Positions 1 through 11,133 of a stretch of DNA of 64,000 nucleotides are shown here, piece after piece. Numbering within the stretch: the first letter of the stretch is position 1; every line of letters starts with the position of its first letter. Origin of the DNA: Bryum argenteum (lineage: Eukaryota > Streptophyta > Bryopsida > Bryales > Bryaceae); the NCBI GenBank assembly GCA_037043015.1, contig CM073331.1:248001-312000 (forward strand), read 5' to 3'. The notes below the pieces were generated by a model, which was not told the DNA's origin, did no database searches, and worked only from the letters and a program-made list of their open reading frames with translations. Position numbers and translations under genes: made by a program.

Positions 1-540
1 TCAAAAGTACTATGTACTTTGTGTAAAGTTCACCCTCATGAGCCATTTTGCCACTGCTTCATTTTTCATAATATCGATTCTTTCAACAAATTCAAGTCCC
101 TAAAATAGGATTCGTGTCTATGGGGAGTTATTAAAAAACAATAAAATCAAACCTACTCTTTCGTATTTGTTTAAAAAATTTCATCTATATGTGGATGATG
201 AAAATTGCTTCATCATCCACATATATATGAAAATTATTGAATTGCAACGGAAGATTACTTCCTCTTCGTTGGGAATTACAAAAATAATCACACCTCTTCG
301 TGGGGCTCCCGTCCTCCTCATCGGTGTGATTATTTTGCAGTCCCCTCCTCATGGGAAGATTATTGCCCTATACAAAACACATGCTATAGGTACCTCTACA
401 TTGCTCTCTTTTCACCAAAATGTAAGGTCAAGTGTGACTGAAGTCTCTAGTGGTAGCAAGATGCTTGCTTGTAAAGGAGCTTATTGTGGTACATACATAT
501 AGCACTAATCTTCTTTGCCCTTTGGGGGAATACTATGTCA
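1..540. repeat. Dispersed repeat R1, copy A (foldback-like)
   Basis: This stretch reappears in inverted orientation at about 23797-24250, and partly at 25715-26200. Shared landmarks are the CTCATGAGCCATTTTG motif near 38, a hairpin at about 181-230 whose arms read TCATCATCCACATAT and its complement, and the GGTACATACATATAGCAC motif near 488. The continuation of the repeat (TTGCCTTGGTTCTTGATG) is found only at about 1780, so other sequence, including the pogo-like element, appears to have been inserted into this copy. No protein is recognised. The family is unassigned; the central hairpin suggests a non-autonomous DNA element. Confidence 0.6.
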
Positions 541-773
541 AGTATCTTCGAGGCACTAGTAACTAGCTATAGTCAAACCTCGATAAGTGTTAACAGTTGG
601 GAGCATACTTTTTGTTAACACTTATGGAATAGTAACACATAACACTTATCAAGGGTGATACCGATAATTTGTAACACTTATAAAAAATAACGATTAGGTT
701 AATTTTAATAAGTAAATACATAACATTTATAGAAAAGATAAATGAAATTACAAGACATTGATTTATTATTCAG

Positions 774-965
774 TTAAGTCCATTGAAGGAATGAATCAAT
801 AATAGTTTGGCGAGATTCTGCTAGACACCAAGATTCTACTTTCTTTTCTAATGCTTCAATATTCCTAATGGATAACATGGTGTCATTAGGTCTTTGCTCC
901 AAAAACTTCTTCACAATTTGAAGAGCACCACTTACATCTTTAACCCCTAACTCTCCTTGTTGCAA
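774..965 (-). pseudogene. pogo transposase C-terminal remnant with PIP-box-like tail
   Basis: This is a short open stretch of about 60 residues on the minus strand inside the pogo-like element. Its last residues RQTIIDSFLQWT match the Q-x-x-hydrophobic-x-x-F pattern of PCNA-interacting (PIP) boxes. Pogo-family transposases are known to end in such a tail. The first residues derive from the nested MITE, whose insertion point (TTAA at 940-943) removed the upstream coding context. No catalytic DDE residues are visible in this stretch. It is a degenerate fragment and not a working gene. Confidence 0.5.
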
Positions 966-1202
966 AATGGTCTAAGTCACAAAATTTGACCTTCCTTTGG
1001 ATTAAGCTCAAAAAATCTCAATCTAAGCATTATTTAAAAGATTCAACCGTAAGATCTCAAAGTTTGCTTGACATTCTTCTCACATACCAAATTTGAACCG
1101 TTCATTTTTCCTCATTTGTGAGATTATAATGGTCAAAGTTGGCTGAGTTTTTCTCCTGCGGGAACCTCCAAACCCGTTTCGGGTTTTAAGGAGAGTTAGG
1201 GG
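944..1202. mobile_element. TTAA-flanked MITE, short class (P1a)
   Basis: The element is 259 bp. Its termini are CCCCTAACTCTCC and GGAGAGTTAGGGG, a perfect inverted repeat, and it is flanked by TTAA at 940-943 and 1203-1206. It is closely similar to 12862-13122 along its whole length (shared GAACCTCCAA and CGTTTCGGGTTTTAAGGA). It has no coding capacity. The TTAA duplication with CCC-starting termini is the signature of piggyBac-type elements. A TA duplication with ACCCC termini (Tc1/mariner type) would look almost the same. Confidence 0.7.
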
Positions 1203-1596
1203 TTAAAGCCCTTTGTGCTCACTACCTTGTTGGGATGAAAGCATTACAATAATTTCTTCATCTGATAAGAGTTATTCAAATCAAACTCAAGCTCATAATT
1301 TAAATACATGTATCAATCATATTTTTTTCTAAAAGGGACTTTTGGAGTCACTTTGCACCTAAAAACTATATCTTGACTTCAAGATTATCTCCCTCCAAAG
1401 TATGTTTCTTACAAAGAGTCCTTTTTTTAGAAAGTTATCACTTATCAAAGTAAAATTAACAAAGACGGGAGCACAACATTGCATAACACTTAACACATAA
1501 CAGTCCCTAGTGTTAATTTTGAGGGAGCCGAAATCTTTATAACACATATAGAGTTTTAACACTTATCAAGGTAACACTTATCGAGGTTTGACTGTA

Positions 1597-3660
1597 GAAA
1601 CTTGCGTAGTTATAGAGTCCACCCTCGAAAGAGGGAAGTAGTATTGCTCCACTTTCCCCTTGTCCGGTGGCAGTGGGTTATTTAGCATTACAAACGGACA
1701 CTTCATTCACGCCGGCCCCTTAGAATACGACCAGAGTTTCTATCTATCTATCTCACTAATTTCTGCTTGGTACTTATTTAATTGCCTTGGTTCTTGATGC
1801 ATTTCTCAAACGTCTATTACATTGTAAGTGTGAACTGAGTGTTTTTTCCTGACAAAAATTTAGTTCAAAGTGATCAGCTTGTGATTATCTGACAAGCCAT
1901 TGATTGCTAAAAATGAACTTCTCTCTTATGACAATACTTGTTTGGCTTGGTCAGAAACAAGTATGTCATATCATTTGCTAATAATTTTTTTTATTTGAAA
2001 ACCAAAAAAATTATTACAAGTGAATCATGCATCAATTATGAGGGTAATCTAGCCATCTGACATTCTTGCTACTTGAGTCAGATGGATGATACTTTTTTAT
2101 TTTTTTTGTTTTTTTTATTTTGAATTTTTTTTGTTTTTGAATCAGTTGGATGGCTAGTGATCAAAAAGAGATGATCATCTCTATTTGGCTACTTCTATTT
2201 AGAGGAATAACATGTCACTTGATAACTAGGCTTGATTTGGGACCCAATTCAAGTGATTTTGTCCAAATCCAAGTTTAGGTGAAGGAGATATGGCTCCTCA
2301 AAATTTCTGCCCTTTATCCAAGATGTAGAAATCAACATTGGAGAAGTTTTAGGGTTAAGTCATTGAGAAGTTTATAATGTAGGTGAGGAAATAAAATACC
2401 AAACTCATGCACATTAGCTAAAAAGTTTGGCTACCTTTATTTAGAGGAATAACATGTCACTTAGTAATTAGGTAGGAATTAGCATAGTGTTCACCTCAAG
2501 TGGGATCACAGTAAGCGTGCCTAAAACCGAGCCCCCTCCTAAAACTCAACCCCACTGAAACCAAACACACTCCCACACGAAGTGGAGCTCATGCTATACT
2601 AGTCTCTCACATAAAAATTTAGGTAACTATATTTGATTGAATGGTTCTTGTCCATAGTGGGTGAGCATGTGATGAGGAATGGGGAGGAAAGTGCTAGGTT
2701 TCATTATGCCCCACCTATGCCCCATAGTAGACATCTACACATCTTCCACTTTGGAAATTTCTAAAAAATAGTGATTGGTTGAGAAAAAATGTGATTTCCA
2801 CTTGGGTTATTTCTTTACTGTATTTGTTGATGTAAGGAAATAAGTTCATGAGAAACAATGAGAACCCTTTATATGCTTGGGAATAGGTGGGTTGACCTCA
2901 ATAGTTTCACCATAGATGTTATGACCTCTAAGCATACATTGGCATATAGGCCCATTGAACACTCTATGCACGCAAACCTAAAAATAAGCATGAAGTTCTA
3001 GGTGGTTTTGATTACTTCAATTTAGTATTTGTAAATCAAGATGAGATTCTTGTCACTTGCAATGAGAATCTCCTTGAATTCCTAATAAATAAAAATGAAA
3101 ATGAAAATGAAATAAAAATTCAAAAAAGTTTAAAATGAATCCAAGAGTTGTACCAAAACAATGAAGGCTAGATAGTTCATAAAGACCATATCTCCTCCAC
3201 CTTGCAGACCTCTGTGAAGTGCCAGGCCCTGCCCCTGCCCCTCATCAACTGACCAATGTTTAATTGCTCTGTATATACGTAAAAGAGAATGAAAGTGAAA
3301 AAGAAAAAGAAAACAAAGTAGAATATAATTATACACTCTTAAGAAATCTCTCATTTTTAAAATTTTTCTCTTTCAAAAATAACTTTTTTGTTGGTGGGTT
3401 ATTTTGGCTAATTGGGTTATAGGCAATGATTGCATTATCACACACACTTTGGAGTCATTGTTAGTGTCCTTGGAAGGGGCTTCAAATGCATGAAAATGGA
3501 GTCCAATATGATGGCTGCCTGTTGACTTCCATTTGCAGAATAGTACCATCTCCATTACCATGTGTGGGAAAGGGCCAGTTATCAATTTAGAAATGATGAG
3601 TAATAATGAGAATGTGAAGAATTGGTTTGTAGCTCCCTATTAACTTCCCAAACTATTTAA
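1597..3660. other. AT-rich intergenic, no gene seen
   Basis: I see no supported gene here. About 60 bp around 2186-2245 (GAGGAATAACATGTCACTT) recurs at 2440-2490, a direct repeat about 240 bp apart. A stretch at 1655-1725 (GTCCGGTGGCAGTGGG, then CATTCACGCCGG) is similar to 4040-4090, which marks another dispersed repeat. Poly-T runs lie near 2090-2140. The open frames on the minus strand at 3130-3585 have no recognisable protein features. Confidence 0.5.
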
Positions 3661-3893
3661 CCCCTAAAGCCGAAATGGCTTATTGGAATTTTAGCCAACT
3701 TTGATCATTATAATCTCAAAATAGGAGAAAAATCAACGGTTCAAATTCGACGTTTGAGTACAAGGTCAAACTAACTTCAAGATCCTACGGTTGGATCTTC
3801 TGATTAATGTTTAGATTGAGTTTCTTTGGGCTTGAAGTAGAAGAAGGTTTCTTTTGATGATTTAGACAATTTTGTATCAAGGATCTTTGGGGG
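3661..3893. mobile_element. TTAA-flanked MITE, short class (P1c)
   Basis: The element is 233 bp, begins CCCCTAAAGCCG and ends GGATCTTTGGGGG, with TTAA on both sides (3657-3660 and 3894-3897). Internal sequence such as TTGATCATTATAATCTC and the phrase about TCCTACGGTTGGAT is shared with the other short-class copies. It is more diverged than the copies at 944 and 12862. Confidence 0.65.
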
Positions 3894-4517
3894 TTAAGTT
3901 CGGGTTGCACTCCTTTGGTAAACTAGTCCTTTAGGTGTTTAGACTACACCTGGAATTGTTCAGCTCGACATTTCTCAAGTTGAACCTAAACCCTAAACCC
4001 TAAAAAAGTGTCCACACTCGACTTCCGCTTGTCTGGTGGGCATCGGATTATCAGTACTACACACGGATCACTCCATTCACGCTTGCCTCTTTGAAAGGTG
4101 TTTAGATTACAACCGGTGAAGACTTTTTAATTCTTTTTGACACATTCACCATTTGCCTTCTATAACCATGTCTTTGGCTAGCATTCTTGACGGATTGGTG
4201 GCCTTCTCTTACTGTAGTGTAAGCTTAGCACTTAGTGCTAAGAGCATCCCATACCCAAGAGAGTTTTCTTGCTTGCCAAACGGCATATGGAGGGTAGCAT
4301 GGGGTTCTTCAAAAATTTGGGCGTAATTTGTGATTGGATAGCCTCTCGAAATCTACTCGCACGCACGCTCGAGTCGGGAGAATTCTTCCAATTTCGTAAC
4401 AAACCAACATCGTTTTTGTGGGCCATAGGTGTACCGTTGAGGGAGAGACGTCAAAGCAAGCAAGAGATATTCAACAAATTCCAAGTGCTTCGTGTTGTGA
4501 GAACGGACTATGGAGGG
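3894..4517. other. Intergenic with short telomere-like motif
   Basis: The sequence AACCTAAACCCTAAACCCTA near 3983 holds about three plant telomere-type CCCTAAA units. This is the telobox/interstitial telomeric motif common near plant promoters and in repeats. Downstream, 4040-4090 matches the dispersed repeat at 1660-1720. Open frames at 4238-4541 on both strands have no recognisable domain. The chromovirus inserted at the right end of this stretch. Confidence 0.5.
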
Positions 4518-4829
4518 TGTCATGGGCCAAGGCCTCGTTGATAAGCTCGGATGTTCACTCGCTATTAATTTTATAAATAGAACTTCGGCAGTAGAGCTAA
4601 AGTATAGCCTCGGCAGTAGAGCTAAAGTATAGCCTCGGTGAGAGAGCTAAAGTATAGCCTCGGCGATTGAGCTAAAGTATAGCCTCGGTGATAGAGAGCT
4701 AAAGTATAGCCTCGGCAGTTGAGCCAAGAGATTAGTATATAAGGGACTCTTATTCATTGTAAACCTAAGTCTTGGATCAATATATTTCTTTTGTAGTTTT
4801 TGCTTGTTTTGACAAACTAGACTCTTACA
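4518..4829 (+). repeat. 5' LTR of the chromovirus
   Basis: This LTR is 312 bp, from TGTCATGGGCC to GACTCTTACA. It contains a tandem 25-27-bp motif (core GAGCTAAAGTATAGCCTCGG), five full units here against four in the 3' LTR. A likely TATA box (TATATAAGGG) lies at 4736-4745. Outside the tandem part the two LTRs differ at only one or two places. Confidence 0.92.
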
Positions 4830-7800
4830 TAATCCAAGACTTCTCTTGATTTTTCAAGGGCTTCATCTTCCCTTGTTTTTTCAAACGACAAAAGTAGGAC
4901 ATTGATTAGATTGAGGAACTTATCCATCCTCGTGGTAGTGATTGAAGATAGCCACGTAACCGAGACGCATTTGAAGGCTTTGCGAAGCTGAAGAGTTGAT
5001 TGAGAGGTGTTGCTTTTTGAGATGGAGAACGCCAGGATGATCGATGATGAGATCTTGCAGAAGAAGAAGAAAGCGCAAGGAGAAATTACGACGGAAGACT
5101 ATCAACGGGAGATCGTGAGGTTGCGCGACACACTTCAAGCTACTTCGTGTTCGAGAAGTTGGCTATCAGCGATTGGTTGCACAATCGCAGCAGTGGCTCA
5201 AAGGTTGGACAATTCACGAGTTTAGGAGGTCCGTCTTCATCGCAGATGATGCCGCAATCGATGCAAAGAACAATATGGAGGAAGCGCCGTCGCATTGCGC
5301 AAGCGATTGCCGATATTTCAAAGTTTGACGGGAGTCGCAAGAGCTACCCGATATGGAAGGTCGAAGCGGATAACAAGCTCGAATTGATGGAGTCGCACTT
5401 GGTACACCTCAAGATCAAGCCGCATACTTGTTTTCGAGGATGGACGCGAAGGCGCAGATGATGGTAGTATCTTTCTACCAAAATCAACGTGGTTGCAATG
5501 CGGCGACTTTTATTCAACATCTTGACGTTTACATCGACCGAATGCAAAGAAATGGCGCAGCATTGAATCGGCTTCAAGCAATGAAGCGGTAGGGAGTCAT
5601 TCGCAACATTCTTGCCCAAGTTTGAGAAGGAGCTTGGTGAGAGTCAACTTACCATGGTTCCGGATATGGTGAAGATAGGATATCTTCGCGGTGCTCTTAA
5701 CTCGAGAGATGCAACGCGCGATGATTGGACCCGTGACGTATATCGATTATGGTATGTTTGTCCAAGCTTTGTTGGCGGTCGGCTCTCAACTTGATTGCTT
5801 GCAATATCGGAAGGTCGTGCAGCTCCGATCGCGACATCAAATCGCGTATGGCGGATGGAGATGAGATGGATTGGATGCCTACGGATCCAAATAAGCAAGC
5901 TTCGGAGACGCGTCGACTTTGGAGGAACAACAACGGTGTTGCCAAGAGAGGACGCCTTTTTTTTATGTTTGAAGCGAGGCCACCATGCAAATGACTGTTT
6001 CATCCAAGCAAGTGAAGGCAATGAGAAGAAGAAGAAAGAAGAGCGCGGACAAAACTTCGATAGTGCACGCAGTGGTGAAAGAAGAGCAATGTCAAGATAG
6101 AGGAGGTCAAAGAGATGGAGAGTTGTGACTACGATGTAGAGTCGGAAAACGAGCAGACTTCCCGCATGAGACTCGATCGGAGGCGTGGAGGCGGGTTGTC
6201 AAAGTTGAAGAATCTAGGAGACGAACTTAGACACGGGTGGTATGTATGTTGATGTTTTAATAAACTCAATTATATCTACTCGTCTTTGTGTGATTACGGA
6301 TGCCAATGCCAGAATCGTGTCTAAGCAATTTGTTCGACGGAGAGGGTTGGATCGTCATCTATTCAACCTAGATCTTTGGAGCAAGTTACGACAATGAAGA
6401 AGCGGCCTATGATTTGCCAAATTGCAAATTTTATGGCCGATATTGATGGTATGGAGGAGAAGATTGTTGCCTATGTTATTCCGGGACGGATAGATGATAT
6501 AATCTTGGAAAAAGGTTGGATGGAGCGACATGATGCAAGTGTTCGACTGCTAAAGAAGAGGTTTGCGTTCGAAAACCTTTCAAGATGATTGTGAAGACTC
6601 GACCGACACGTTGGAACCAATGCAAGAGATACGTGCATCGGTGATTCAAACTTTGCGAGAAGCGGGAAACAGGTAGAGGTTTTAGTGCCGAACTTGGTTG
6701 ACATCCAGAAGGCACTACAGCGAGAAGGTGTATAGGGACCCGACACAACATGCTTCCGATCGCTCATGCCGATTATTGACGCTTTTAATCGACAAGATGC
6801 AAAGTCGTTGCCCCAAGATAGGAGGGGTTGATCACGAGATCAATCTTATTGAAGGAAGACTAATGATGACATCCCCCGCCATGCATTGATCGGATGTCCA
6901 AGGATCAATTATTAGTTTTGCGCAAGACCCTTACGGAGTTGTTGGATAATGGATTTATTCGCGTAAGTAATTCACTTTGCAGCAATTTCCGGTCATATTT
7001 GTGAAGAAGAAACGGACGGAGGATTGCGATTCTGTGTTGACTATCGGCGATTGAACGAGATGAGTCGGAAGGGACGACTATCCGATTCCGCGCATTGATG
7101 AGACGTTAAGATCCATTCTTTGCGGCCAAATATATCTCCAAGGTTGATGTAATCTCTCCGTTTCATCGGATACGTGTGAAAGAAGGTGACGAGTGGAAGA
7201 CGGCGTTCAAAACACGCCGCTTTCGCTTATATGAGTGGTTGGTCACACCGCGTTTGACCGACGGGCGCACGCGCGAACTTTTCAAGCGATATATCAATTG
7301 GATCTTTCGCGATTTAATTGGATATATCTTTGCTCCGCATATATTGATGACGTGGTGATCTATAGTGATACTCAAAAACATCGTGATGCGATTCTCAGGA
7401 TCATCCGTAAGTTTGCTAACGCAGGGCTTCAACTTGATTTTGATAAGAGCGAGTTTGAAGCGGTACACTATTAAGTATCTTGGATATTTGGTGAAGACGG
7501 TTGGGGTTTGCGGTCGATCCAAAGAAAAACTTGAGGCAATTCGTCAATGGGAGCCGCCAACAAAAGTGAAAGGAGTTCGTGGATTTTTAGGTTTCTGCAA
7601 TTATTATCGACAATTCATAGATGGATATTCTAACATTGCAGAACCTCTTACTCGACTAACGCGAAAAGATCAACCTTTCCATTGGACATCGAAATGTCAA
7701 CATGCCTTTGATCGATTGAAGGAGGCATTAATTAAATGCGCAAGTCTTTCGTTAAATGGACTCCAGGTTTGGAAACAACTATTGAATGTCATTCCTTTGG

Positions 7801-9908
7801 TTATGCTGTTGGTGGCACCTTAATGCAAAAGGTGGACGGACTTTGGCATGCGGTTGCTTATTTCTCGAAGAAACACAGTCAAACGGAGTCCAATTATCCG
7901 ATTCATGACAAGGAAATGCTAGCAGTTGTACATTGCATCCGCGAGTGGCGTACATTACTTGTTGGCCAACATTTTGAAGTGAGTTAGATCATCGCAATTT
8001 GGCTTATTTTCAGAAGAAGCAACATTTGAGCAAGAGGCAAATGCGTTGGGCCTACGAGTTGAATGATTTTGACTTTGAGATCGTGCACAAGCCTGGCAAG
8101 GATCAAGTTCAATCGGATGCACTTTCTCGTCGGGAACATGATCTTCCCCAACACGTAGATGATGATCGAATCATGAATCGATATCATCAGCTTTTGGACG
8201 GAGATGATGGCGCTTTGAAGGTTGTCGCTAAATCCGCATGGATCGCGAGATGGTGATGCGATTCGAGAGAAAGAGGCTCTCGCTTCTGAGTCGATAATGA
8301 CCCCGCGTCCCATATGTCCATTTATTGACGAGAGATGATTGCGTTATGGGATGTTGCCCGCAAAACAAATCATCGTTATTGGAAGATGCGAAAGGCGGTT
8401 ATGGATGGTGGCGCCGACTACCTAAAGAATGGGGCTTACCTATCACGATTAGTGAGTGTTCGTAGATTCAGGTCATCGATTGCGTTGGCGTGGGCGAATA
8501 TGGATTCCGCGCACGAACCTCTTCGGACGCGTTTGATCCAATCTACTCATGATTCACCACCAGCAGGACATCCAGGTCGTGAGGGTACGCGTGACTTGAT
8601 TTGCGTGAATATACGTGGCGCAGGTTGACACAACAAGATGTTCGGAGATTTATGCGGAATCGCAACGTGTGTGGAAAATCGAAGATTTGGCGGGAAAGAA
8701 GCGCGGTTGCTAAAACCTTTGCCAATTCCGCGCCGGATTTGACCGAGCTCTCCATTGATTTTATTACCGGATTGGCACCAAGCAGCCGATCGCACAAATA
8801 TCATGGTTGTGACAGACCGTTTGTCCAAATCTATCATTCTTTGTTGTGCCTATGAAGACAATTCGTGCACTTGATGTGGCTCACAAACTTTTAGAGCAAG
8901 TTTTTCAAAGATCACGGATTGCCCGCAGCAATTGTGTCGGATCGTGGTAGTCAATTTGTTAGTCCGCTTTGGGATGAAGTATGCAGATTGATGAAGATTA
9001 CGCGTCGGTTGTCGGCGACTTTCCATCCGGAGACAGATGGTGCAACAGAGAGGGCGAATCAAGAGCTTGAAACATATCTTCGTATTTTCACGACATTTGA
9101 GCAAGAAGATTGGGCTTTTTAGTTGCCGATCGCGATGATGGCGTTGAATAATCGTGTGTCGCGATCTATAGGTATGTCTCGCATTTTTATGACTCACGGT
9201 TATCATTATTCGGTCATGAATATTACTATAACCGAGGAGGCAGGTTCTTCGTTGTCACCGGCGGAAAAAGGACGCAAGCTTGTTGAGCACTGGCGTAATT
9301 CAAGTGAACTGGCAACAATGGCAATGGCCATTGCGCAAGAGACTCAAGAACGTCGGTCAAATACATGATTTCGGTGGCGAGGATTTTCGTCCGGGTGATC
9401 GTGTGTGGTTGAAGTTGAAGAACATCAACACGTCCCGCCAATCAAGAAGCTTGATTGGATTGCTCTTCCTTATTATTGTGTATTGGAGTGCGAGGTACAT
9501 ATGCGGTTCGTTTGAATACACCGTCAGGTATTCATCCTGTTTTTCATGTGAGTTTAGTGAAGAAGGCAGCTGAGGATCCGTTGCCTTCCCAACTACCTCA
9601 TGATAATGAGTCCGGTGTTGTTTTGAGCAATCCCGCTTTCGAGGCATCCACTAGCGAGGACGAGTATGCTGTTGAAAGAGTGTTGCAACATCGACGTCGT
9701 GGGTGCGGTTGGCAACTACTTGTAAAGTGGACAGGATGGCCGGAGCCTACTTGGGAACCTGTTTGCCAATTACAAAATGTCATGGCCTTAGACGATTACG
9801 AGCGCTTGTTGCGCGCGTCTGGTACTGATATTCCTTGGGCACATTCTCTTGTATGACACTTGTTAATTCATCAGCACAGGAGGAGGAGGAGGAGGAGGAG
9901 GATGCATT

Positions 9909-10192
9909 TGTCATGGGCCAAGGCCTCGTTGATAAGCTCGGATGTTCACTCGCTATTAATTTTATAAATAGAACTTCGGCAGTAGAGCTAAAGTATAGCC
10001 TTGGCAGTAGAGCTAAAGTATAGCCTCGGCAGTTGAGCTAAAGTATAGCCTCGGCAGTAGAGCTAAAGTATAGCCTCGGCAGTTGAGCCAAGAGATTAGT
10101 ATATAAGGGACTCTTATTCATTGTAAACCTAAGTCTTGGATCAATATATTTCTTTTGTAGTTTTTGCTTGTTTTGACAGCTAGACTCTTACA
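9909..10192 (+). repeat. 3' LTR of the chromovirus
   Basis: This LTR is 284 bp and collinear with 4518-4829 apart from one fewer 25-27-bp tandem unit and a 1-bp length change near the end. It is followed directly by the GAGGG target duplication at 10193-10197. Confidence 0.92.
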
Positions 10193-10555
10193 GAGGGAGT
10201 GGTATTGTGGACATTTGGGCGTGCTTTTGTTGTTTGTAGGTTGTTGTTGCATCCATTTGATGATGGTGCAAGGCTACTTTTGCCGGATCTCTTGACCAAA
10301 CTTACTTCATTTGATTCATTCTATCCTCTTCTAGGGGAAAAAGAGAAAAAAAAGAAAAAAAGAAAAAATTTTGGGAAGGGAAGAAACTTTGGTTACAAAA
10401 ACAAACTAGAAAAAGAGAACTGGAGGCAAAAGTAGGGTGTCAAATTTGCACCCGATTTTACACTTCATGATTGCTTAATTGTTGGTAGAAAGTAAGCGTT
10501 CTCCACTATACAACTACACAAGAGTTATCGATTAGTGTTACGCCCTTCTCTTTAA

Positions 10556-11133
10556 CCCCTAGAGATCCTTGTGTGTTTTTGGGAGCTTGAAACCTCAAAA
10601 CTCCAATTCTCTACCTCTATGAACTTCAAGGGGTGCGAAACAATTTTTTTATTCTTTTCTTAACTTCCAACCGTAAGATCTTGTACCTAAGCCAATTTTC
10701 ATTATCTAATGTAAAAATTGACTCTTGGATGTTTGCTATTTGAGAGATCATAACATCCAAAGTTTGTCTACGAAATATTTTTGGGCATTGTTGAGATTAT
10801 TTTTGACACTTTTGGAGGCTGCCCTTGTAAAATTGATACTCTTTGTGACTAGGAGCGCTTTGGAACTTAGGTAGTGATTTGGTCATGAACATATTTCCAA
10901 AAGAAAATCTCAAAAAAATACTAAATTTAGACTGCCCCAGTTCGGCTCGCAAACCAAGTATTATTGTAGAAGACTCAAAAATTAGAATATGGCATTCCAA
11001 ATTTTACCACATACACTTTGCAGTATAGGGAGCACCCAATAAAAAATTTAGGCAAAAATATTACTTTTAACCTATTCATCTAGGCTGCCCAAAATAACAA
11101 AATCCCAATTTGGTCGTCTTGGATCTTTAGGGG
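10556..11133. mobile_element. TTAA-flanked MITE, long class (P2a)
   Basis: The element is 578 bp, begins CCCCTAGAGATCC and ends GGATCTTTAGGGG, with TTAA at 10552-10555 and 11134-11137. It is collinear with 54163-54741 and, inverted, with 34282-34859. The three copies are 578, 578 and 579 bp long. No open frame is shared by all three, so this is a non-autonomous family. Confidence 0.75.

Larger units (their letters stand above)
570..1594 (-). mobile_element. pogo-like DNA transposon remnant
   Basis: Terminal inverted repeats of about 20 bp are visible: AGTCAAACCTCGATAAGTG at the left and its complement CACTTATCGAGGTTTGACT at the right. Each end is flanked by TA (568-569 and 1595-1596). TIRs beginning CAGTnnAACCTCG with a TA duplication are typical of the pogo/Tigger branch of Tc1/mariner. 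A minus-strand coding remnant (774-965) reads like the C-terminal end of a pogo transposase and stops with RQTIIDSFLQWT. A 259-bp TTAA-flanked element is nested at 944-1202 and splits the transposase remnant. The rest of the element holds no readable transposase domain, so it is a dead copy. Confidence 0.65.
4518..10192 (+). mobile_element. Ty3/gypsy chromovirus LTR retrotransposon, broken fossil
   Basis: The element is 5675 bp with LTRs at 4518-4829 and 9909-10192 and a 5-bp target duplication GAGGG (4513-4517 and 10193-10197). Parts appear in the Ty3/gypsy order: gag with a zinc knuckle (about 5000-6100), protease (about 6250-6600), reverse transcriptase (about 6850-7700), RNase H (about 7700-8200), integrase (about 8500-9350), and a C-terminal chromodomain (about 9660-9790, residues like LLVKWTGWPEPTWEP). 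The chromodomain places it among chromoviruses. A purine-rich GGA tract at about 9880-9900 precedes the 3' LTR. The coding interior is broken in roughly ten or more places. The LTRs are almost identical, so the insertion itself looks recent. Confidence 0.92.

Noticed and set aside
3983-4004. Telomere or telomere fusion
   Set aside because: Only about three CCCTAAA units; this is a common short telobox-type motif and not a telomere.
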